In this document: piece by piece, positions 58,744 to 64,000 of the stretch
How positions within the stretch are numbered: position 1 is the first letter of the stretch
Layout: each line of letters opens with the position of its first letter
Source: Poindextera sp036272595
GTDB lineage: Bacteria > Pseudomonadota > Alphaproteobacteria > Caulobacterales > Caulobacteraceae
DNA length: 64,000 nucleotides
Assembly (NCBI GenBank): GCA_036272595.1
Contig: DATAYM010000076.1
Span: 73,447 to 137,446 of the forward strand
Direction: 5' to 3'
Made by a program: the position numbers and the translations under genes
Notes under the pieces: model-generated
Databases searched by the model: none
What the model saw: the letters and a program-made list of their open reading frames with translations, nothing else
What the model was told of the DNA's origin: nothing

Positions 58744-59256
58744 TCAGTTTGACTTCGGCCTTGGCCAAGCTGGGCCGACTTGGGGATCGAATTTCTTGGC
58801 TTTCTCGGTAAGCCACCGATAGCCGTGATAATCGTGGCCGCCAGCTTTGTGGCGGTGTTCGATAAATATCGCCAATATGCGATGAGTGCGAATAATGCTG
58901 TCGGCCCAGTTGCAAACAAAAAACTTGGCTACGGCGTTATACCCGCTGAATTCAAGGAGGCGTCCGAGGATGTCATACATCGCACACACCGTAGACGCCG
59001 CATTCTCGAGCCGCTCGTCGTCCCACCATTCTTTGCCTTGAAGTTGTTCAATTTCTCTTATTACCGTTCGTCGCGCTGAGCGAAAATCTGGATCCTGAGT
59101 ATATTTAAGCAGCTCGAACAGCCGCAGGGAGGCGGATTGTGCGAACGCTGCACGTGCTGCGAAGGAGGCGATCAGAAGCGACAAGACCGCGATCGTCGCT
59201 AGGGCTATCTGGGAGTACCAATAGTATTGCTCAAGCAAGGGTGGCTGGGGGCCCAT
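58744..59256 (-). CDS. Hypothetical membrane protein with lower GC than its neighbours
   Basis: 170 aa from ATG 59256 (AGGA, 7 nt). LEQYYWYSQIALATIAVLSLLIASFAARA gives one membrane segment near the start (about 8-36), followed by a soluble helical part with LLKYTQDPDFRSARRTV, EIEQLQGKEWWDDERLE and SIIRTHRILAIFIEHR. The pattern (one TM then a helical DUF4760-like domain) is only a resemblance. Codon usage is clearly less GC-rich than flanking genes, suggesting acquisition. A longer frame to 59316 is possible. Confidence 0.65.
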   Translation of the reverse strand: MGPQPPLLEQYYWYSQIALATIAVLSLLIASFAARAAFAQSASLRLFELLKYTQDPDFRSARRTVIREIEQLQGKEWWDDERLENAASTVCAMYDILGRLLEFSGYNAVAKFFVCNWADSIIRTHRILAIFIEHRHKAGGHDYHGYRWLTEKAKKFDPQVGPAWPRPKSN

Positions 59257-59400
59257 TTTTTCATCCTGCTGCCCGCGATGGTCGCATCGTTGCGACAGTT
59301 CAGGCTGATTCTGCAACGCTAGCTAGCACTCACGGTTGGCCTTGCCTCAACCCCCCAACGGGCGTATCCCCCGCCGTTCAGCAAAATCAGGAGATTTCCG

Positions 59401-60441
59401 ATGGGTTACCGGGTGGCCGTCATCGGCGCCACGGGCAATGTGGGCCGCGAGATGTTGACGATCCTCGAGGAATTGAACTTCCCCGTGGACGAAATCCATG
59501 CCGTGGCCTCGCGCAAATCCATCGGCGTCGAGGTCAACTACGCCGACCGGCGGCTCTATTGCGAGGACATCGAGAAGTTCGACTTCTCCAAGGTCGACCT
59601 TGCCCTGATGAGCGTCTCGGGCGCCTTTTCGCGCGAGTGGTCGCCGAAGATCGGCAAGGCCGGCGCCATGGTCATCGACAATTCGTCGGCTTGGCGGATG
59701 GACCCGGACGTGCCGCTGATCGTGCCGGAGGTGAACCCTGACGCGATCATGGGCGCCGCTAAGAAGAACATCATCGCCAACCCGAACTGCTCGACGGCGC
59801 AGCTGGTGATGGCGCTGAAGCCGCTGCACGACGCTGCGAAGATCAGGCGGGCGGTGGTCTCGACCTATCAGTCGGTCTCCGGGACCGGCAAAGCGGCCAT
59901 GGACGAGCTTTGGGAGCAGACCAAGGCTGTCTATTCGCTCGGGGCGACCGAGCCGAAGGTCTACCCCAAGCAGATCGCCTTCAACGTCATCCCCTATGCC
60001 GGGACCTTCATGGACGACGGCTACACCGACGAAGAAGCCAAGATGTGGAACGAGACCCACAAGATCGTCGATCCGGCCATCAAGCTGACGGTCACCTGCG
60101 TGCGCGTGCCGGTCTTCGTCGGCCATTCGGAAGCGGTGAACCTGGAGTTCGAGCGCCACCTCGACGAGGATGAAGCGCGCGACATCCTGCGCGAGGCGCC
60201 GGGCGTCTCGGTGATCGATAAGCACGAACCCACCGGCTACATGACCCCGAAAGAGGCGCAAGGCGAGTTCGAGGTCTTCGTCAGCCGCATCCGAAACGAC
60301 CCGACCATCGAGAACGGCCTGAACCTCTGGGTGGTGGCGGACAACCTGCGCAAGGGCGCGGCGCTGAACGCCGTGCAGATCGCCCAGCTGGCCGACGAGC
60401 GCGGCCTGCTGGGCGCCCGGGCGCGGGTCACCGCCGGCTAG
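59401..60441 (+). CDS. asd: Aspartate-semialdehyde dehydrogenase
   Basis: 346 aa. VAVIGATGNVGREMLTILEE is the NADP fold; NSSAWRMDPDVPLIVPEVN and IIANPNCSTAQLVMALKPL carry the nucleophile Cys at about 133; SGTGKAAMDELWEQ and CVRVPVFVGHSEAV follow, the latter with the catalytic His. It makes the common precursor of lysine, threonine, methionine and diaminopimelate. Start ATG 59401 with AGGAGA upstream. Confidence 0.98.
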   Translation: MGYRVAVIGATGNVGREMLTILEELNFPVDEIHAVASRKSIGVEVNYADRRLYCEDIEKFDFSKVDLALMSVSGAFSREWSPKIGKAGAMVIDNSSAWRMDPDVPLIVPEVNPDAIMGAAKKNIIANPNCSTAQLVMALKPLHDAAKIRRAVVSTYQSVSGTGKAAMDELWEQTKAVYSLGATEPKVYPKQIAFNVIPYAGTFMDDGYTDEEAKMWNETHKIVDPAIKLTVTCVRVPVFVGHSEAVNLEFERHLDEDEARDILREAPGVSVIDKHEPTGYMTPKEAQGEFEVFVSRIRNDPTIENGLNLWVVADNLRKGAALNAVQIAQLADERGLLGARARVTAG

Positions 60442-60464
60442 ACCTGGCCGCCGGCTGGACCGAT

Positions 60465-60498
60465 CCTGGGCGCGGCGTCAGACTGCACCGCGCCCAGG
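60465..60498 (+). promoter_or_regulatory. Hairpin overlapping the lipoprotein Shine-Dalgarno
   Basis: CCTGGGCGCGG (60465-60475) and CCGCGCCCAGG (60488-60498) form a perfect 11-bp stem with a 12-nt loop, 23 bp after the asd stop. The right arm overlaps the first bases of AGGAGGT (60496-60502), the SD of the next gene, so folding could mask it. No T-tract, so not a typical terminator. Confidence 0.6.
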
Positions 60499-60509
60499 AG
60501 GTCTGCTTC

Positions 60510-60890
60510 ATGAAACTCAAGCTGATCGGGGCCGCGGTTCTGGCCGCGGCGGGGCTGGCCGGCTGCAATGGCCCGCCGCCGCCAGCGGCCCAGGTCACAC
60601 ATCACGGCCGCTTCGCCGGCATCGGCATCTACAACGCCGGGTCAGTGTGGGCGAAGATGACGGTGGCGGCGCCGGCGGCGAACGCCGCGACGGCGCAGAC
60701 CGGCGACGACGACCAGGTGATCGTGGTGGTCGACAGCGACACCGGCGAAATCCGCCAGTGCGGCAACTATTCCGGCTATTGCGTCGGCCTGAACCCCTGG
60801 AGCAAAGCGCTTTTGGCCTCGCAACAGGCGCCGGTGGCCATCACCCGGCCGGCCGAGCAGGTCGGCGGGCGACAGGATGGCGGCCAATAG
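60510..60890 (+). CDS. Hypothetical lipoprotein
   Basis: 126 aa. Lipobox LAGC at residues 16-19 after a short hydrophobic stretch (LIGAAVLAAAG); the mature lipoprotein begins CNGPPPPAAQ, is soluble, has two more cysteines in RQCGNYSGYCVG and ends in a basic Gln/Gly tail. AGGAGGT is a consensus SD but partly inside a hairpin. No family recognised; probably an outer-membrane-anchored small protein. It may be cotranscribed with asd. Confidence 0.75.
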   Translation: MKLKLIGAAVLAAAGLAGCNGPPPPAAQVTHHGRFAGIGIYNAGSVWAKMTVAAPAANAATAQTGDDDQVIVVVDSDTGEIRQCGNYSGYCVGLNPWSKALLASQQAPVAITRPAEQVGGRQDGGQ

Positions 60891-60945
60891 TTCGAAAGCA
60901 AGCGGCGGAGCGCCGCGTTGGCGCCCGCGTGCGATCCCTCAGCCC

Positions 60946-61650
60946 ATGACCTCGACATCGCGCACCGACCTCATCGACTGGCGGGCCGTCTCGGCCGACC
61001 TGGACGCCCAGGGCTGGGCGAGGCTGCCGGCGCTGCTGAGCGACGCCGAATGCGACGCCGTGACGGCACTCTATGACGGCCCCGGCTTCCGCAGCACGGT
61101 GGTGATGGCGCGGCACGGGTTCGGCCGCGGCGAATACCGCTATTTCAGCTACCCGCTGCCGCCGCTGGTGGCCGGACTGCGGGGCGGGCTCTATCCGCAT
61201 CTCGCGCCGCTGGCCAACCGCTGGCATGAGCGGATGGGGTTCGAGGCGCAGTTTCCGGCCGAGCACGCCGCCTTTCTCGATCGCTGCCATCGGGCCGGCC
61301 AGGCCCGGCCGACGCCGCTGCTGCTCCGCTACGGCGAGGGCGACTACAACTGTCTGCACCAGGACCTCTATGGCGAGCAGGTCTTTCCGCTGCAGGTCGC
61401 GGTGCTGCTGTCGGCGCCGGGCCGCGACTTCGAGGGCGGCGAGTTCGTGCTGACCGAACAGCGGCCGCGCATGCAGAGCCGGGCGGCGGTGGTTCCGCTG
61501 GCCAAGGGCGACGCGGTGGCGTTCGCGGTGAACAGCCGCCCCGTGCGCGGCGCTCGCGGCGACTATCGGGTGGCGATGCGGCACGGGGTCAGCGTGCTGC
61601 GCGCGGGGCGCCGCCATACCTTGGGGGTGATCTTCCACGACGCCGCCTGA
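60946..61650 (+). CDS. 2OG-Fe(II) oxygenase family protein
   Basis: 234 aa from ATG 60946; the frame also reaches an ATG at 60877 within the lipoprotein gene. LLRYGEGDYNCLHQDLYGEQVFPLQVAVLLS contains the HxD iron ligands in CLHQD (about residue 139), and GDAVAFAVNSRPVRG then VSVLRAGRRHTLGVIFHDAA supplies the distal His and the 2OG-binding Arg. It resembles prolyl-hydroxylase-like PF13640-type enzymes. The substrate is unknown. It converges on pdxY. Confidence 0.88.
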   Translation: MTSTSRTDLIDWRAVSADLDAQGWARLPALLSDAECDAVTALYDGPGFRSTVVMARHGFGRGEYRYFSYPLPPLVAGLRGGLYPHLAPLANRWHERMGFEAQFPAEHAAFLDRCHRAGQARPTPLLLRYGEGDYNCLHQDLYGEQVFPLQVAVLLSAPGRDFEGGEFVLTEQRPRMQSRAAVVPLAKGDAVAFAVNSRPVRGARGDYRVAMRHGVSVLRAGRRHTLGVIFHDAA

Positions 61651-61667
61651 AAACACCCCTTGGGGCG

Positions 61668-62486
61668 TCAGAGCCGCTCGATCAGCACGCGCGGCGAAGC
61701 GGCCAGGCGGGCCGGCAACGACTCCACTGGCAGTTCCTGGGCCTCGCCGGCCGCCGCCACCGCCTCGGCGACGCCGCCGACGGCCGCCGCCAGGGCGATG
61801 CGCGGCGAGCGGCCCTTGATCCGCGCCGCGGTGAAGAGGGCGGTGAGCAGGTCGCCGGTTCCGTTCGGCGCGGTTCGCGCGTGGGGATGGGTGGCCAGCA
61901 GCGCCCCCTTGGCGTCGACATAGACCACGCCGATCCGGTCGCCGGCCGGGACCGACGAGACCAGCACCGGCGGGATCAGGCTCCGCGCCGCCTTGACCGC
62001 GGTCTCGACCTTATCGATCGGCGCGCCGGTCAGCCGCGCCAGTTCCCAGGCGTTGGGGGCGATCAGGTCGGCGCGGCTGACGAGGTCGGCGGCGATGGCG
62101 CTGGCGACATCCTCGCGCACATAGAGGCCCTTGCCCGCGTCGCCCATGACCGGATCGACCACGATCAGCGCCTTGGGGCTGGCGGCGCGCACGGTGTCCA
62201 GGGCGCGGGCGGCGGTGGCGACCTGGTCGACCGAGGCGAAGTAGCCGCAGATCACCGCGTCCAGCCGACCGAGCACCCCTTGCGCGTCGATGCCCTGCAG
62301 CATGGCCGCCATGGTGTCGGCCTCCACCGGCTTGCCGCCCGGCGCGCCCCAGCCGGGGTGGCGGCCGAACTGCACGGTGGGGACCAGGATCGGCTCCATC
62401 CCCAGCCTGGACAGCGCCAGGGCCTGCATCCCGCCCCCCACCCGGCTGGCGGAAACGAAGCTGGAGAGGATGAGGATGGTCGCGAT
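61668..62486 (-). CDS. pdxY: Pyridoxal kinase, start codon uncertain
   Basis: Up to 272 aa. ILILSSFVSASRVGGG is the first strand and PL-binding loop; VPTVQFGRHPGWG holds the substrate residues; VVDPVMGD, ADLIAPNAWELARLTG and APNGTGDLLTALFTAA (anion hole and catalytic Asp) are typical of PdxY. It phosphorylates pyridoxal for PLP salvage. The frame has no ATG, GTG or TTG before the conserved first strand; the first canonical codon, GTG 62441, would drop it. The coordinate given is the ATC at 62486, 10 nt after the ahcY stop. Alternatively a start at ATC 62477 or GTG 62441 is used. Confidence 0.85.
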   Translation of the reverse strand: MATILILSSFVSASRVGGGMQALALSRLGMEPILVPTVQFGRHPGWGAPGGKPVEADTMAAMLQGIDAQGVLGRLDAVICGYFASVDQVATAARALDTVRAASPKALIVVDPVMGDAGKGLYVREDVASAIAADLVSRADLIAPNAWELARLTGAPIDKVETAVKAARSLIPPVLVSSVPAGDRIGVVYVDAKGALLATHPHARTAPNGTGDLLTALFTAARIKGRSPRIALAAAVGGVAEAVAAAGEAQELPVESLPARLAASPRVLIERL

Positions 62487-62496
62487 GGCCTTCGCT

Positions 62497-63888
<1,392 letters not shown>

Positions 63889-63917
63889 GTCGGGCTCCTG
63901 ATGGACGGATTGCGGGC

Positions 63918-63946
63918 TCTATAGCCGCGGTCGTCGCGCCCGACAA
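63918..63946 (-). promoter_or_regulatory. Promoter of ahcY
   Basis: Minus strand TTGTCG (63946-63941), 17 bp, TATAGA (63923-63918). The predicted transcript start near 63911 leaves a leader of only about 22 nt before ATG 63888, too short for a riboswitch. Confidence 0.6.
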
Positions 63947-63972
63947 TGGGATATAAGGAAACCTTTATGTCG
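63941..63972. promoter_or_regulatory. Palindromic operator overlapping the ahcY -35 box
   Basis: CGACA (63941-63945) and TGTCG (63968-63972) flank an inner ATATAAGG...CCTTTAT inverted repeat. The left arm coincides with the -35 hexamer. Inverted ATAAAG-type sites near ahcY resemble what I recall for SahR-like ArsR repressors of the SAH recycling pathway; that identity is inference. Confidence 0.55.
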
Positions 63973-64000
63973 GCTTGCCCCTGCCAGCCGCCGCCGCTAT

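Noticed and set aside
63889..64000. SAH or SAM riboswitch before ahcY
   Set aside because: The predicted leader is only about 22 nt, and the palindrome lies at the promoter rather than within the transcript.

Overview
The window is chromosomal DNA from a high-GC alphaproteobacterium, most probably a member of Caulobacteraceae (Caulobacter/Phenylobacterium-like). The reasons are gene content and order: sucC-sucD-sucA-sucB-lpd beside xerC, a DUF484 gene and priA; a separate atpHAGDC operon with GTG/TTG starts and a short epsilon subunit; the block proA-nadD-...-rsfS-rlmH-envC-ctpA-deacetylase-rppH; and proB-obg-GNAT-rpmA-rplU with a long Lys/Ala tail on L21. The assignment is by recognition, not by a database search. 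No rRNA, tRNA, CRISPR array, prophage or intact IS element was seen.

Layout. 1-2.9 kb is the accessory end: a partial peptide-ABC ATPase, a two-gene HEPN (RNxxxH) + DUF5343 cassette, a 32-codon remnant of a D-cysteine desulfhydrase gene, an HTH regulator and a single-domain response regulator. 3-13 kb is mixed: a degenerate GGDEF/EAL-like protein, galE, a sugar aminotransferase, an acyltransferase, malate dehydrogenase coupled to a GNAT gene, a HIT protein, an O-methyltransferase and a CitE-like lyase. 13-16.5 kb encodes one very large membrane protein joining GH18, polysaccharide deacetylase and family-2 glycosyltransferase domains. 16.5-25.8 kb is the TCA operon for succinyl-CoA synthetase and the 2-oxoglutarate dehydrogenase complex, interrupted by a small secreted protein (between sucC and sucD) and by a VapBC toxin-antitoxin pair with its own palindromic operator (between sucB and lpd). 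25.8-31.4 kb holds xerC, DUF484, priA and a DHA2 exporter.

31.5-38.2 kb has a secreted tyrosine-phosphatase-like protein and the F1 ATP synthase operon. 38.4-53.8 kb is mostly minus-strand housekeeping: mRNA 5' end processing (rppH), envelope (YibQ-like deacetylase, CtpA, EnvC), ribosome maturation (rlmH, rsfS, obg, rpmA, rplU), NAD and proline synthesis (nadD, proA, proB), plus a retropepsin-TPR protein. 53.9-64 kb has a CobW GTPase, an orphan ExbD, a WD40-like protein, mtgA, asd, a 2OG oxygenase, pyridoxal kinase and ahcY with a clear promoter and overlapping palindrome.

Non-coding structure is rich: two composite hairpin elements of the same architecture but unrelated inner sequence (4.3 and 10.6 kb), a 151-bp nested palindrome (52 kb), a 40-nt exact direct repeat at 37.8 and 55.0 kb, a small inverted-repeat element around an ACC tract (38.2 kb), and hairpins just before sucA and before the lipoprotein gene downstream of asd. 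Two genes (rppH, pdxY) have no ATG/GTG/TTG where homology says the protein should begin. The most system-like item is the HEPN-DUF5343 pair, a candidate RNase-type defence or toxin module sitting on a broken metabolic gene.
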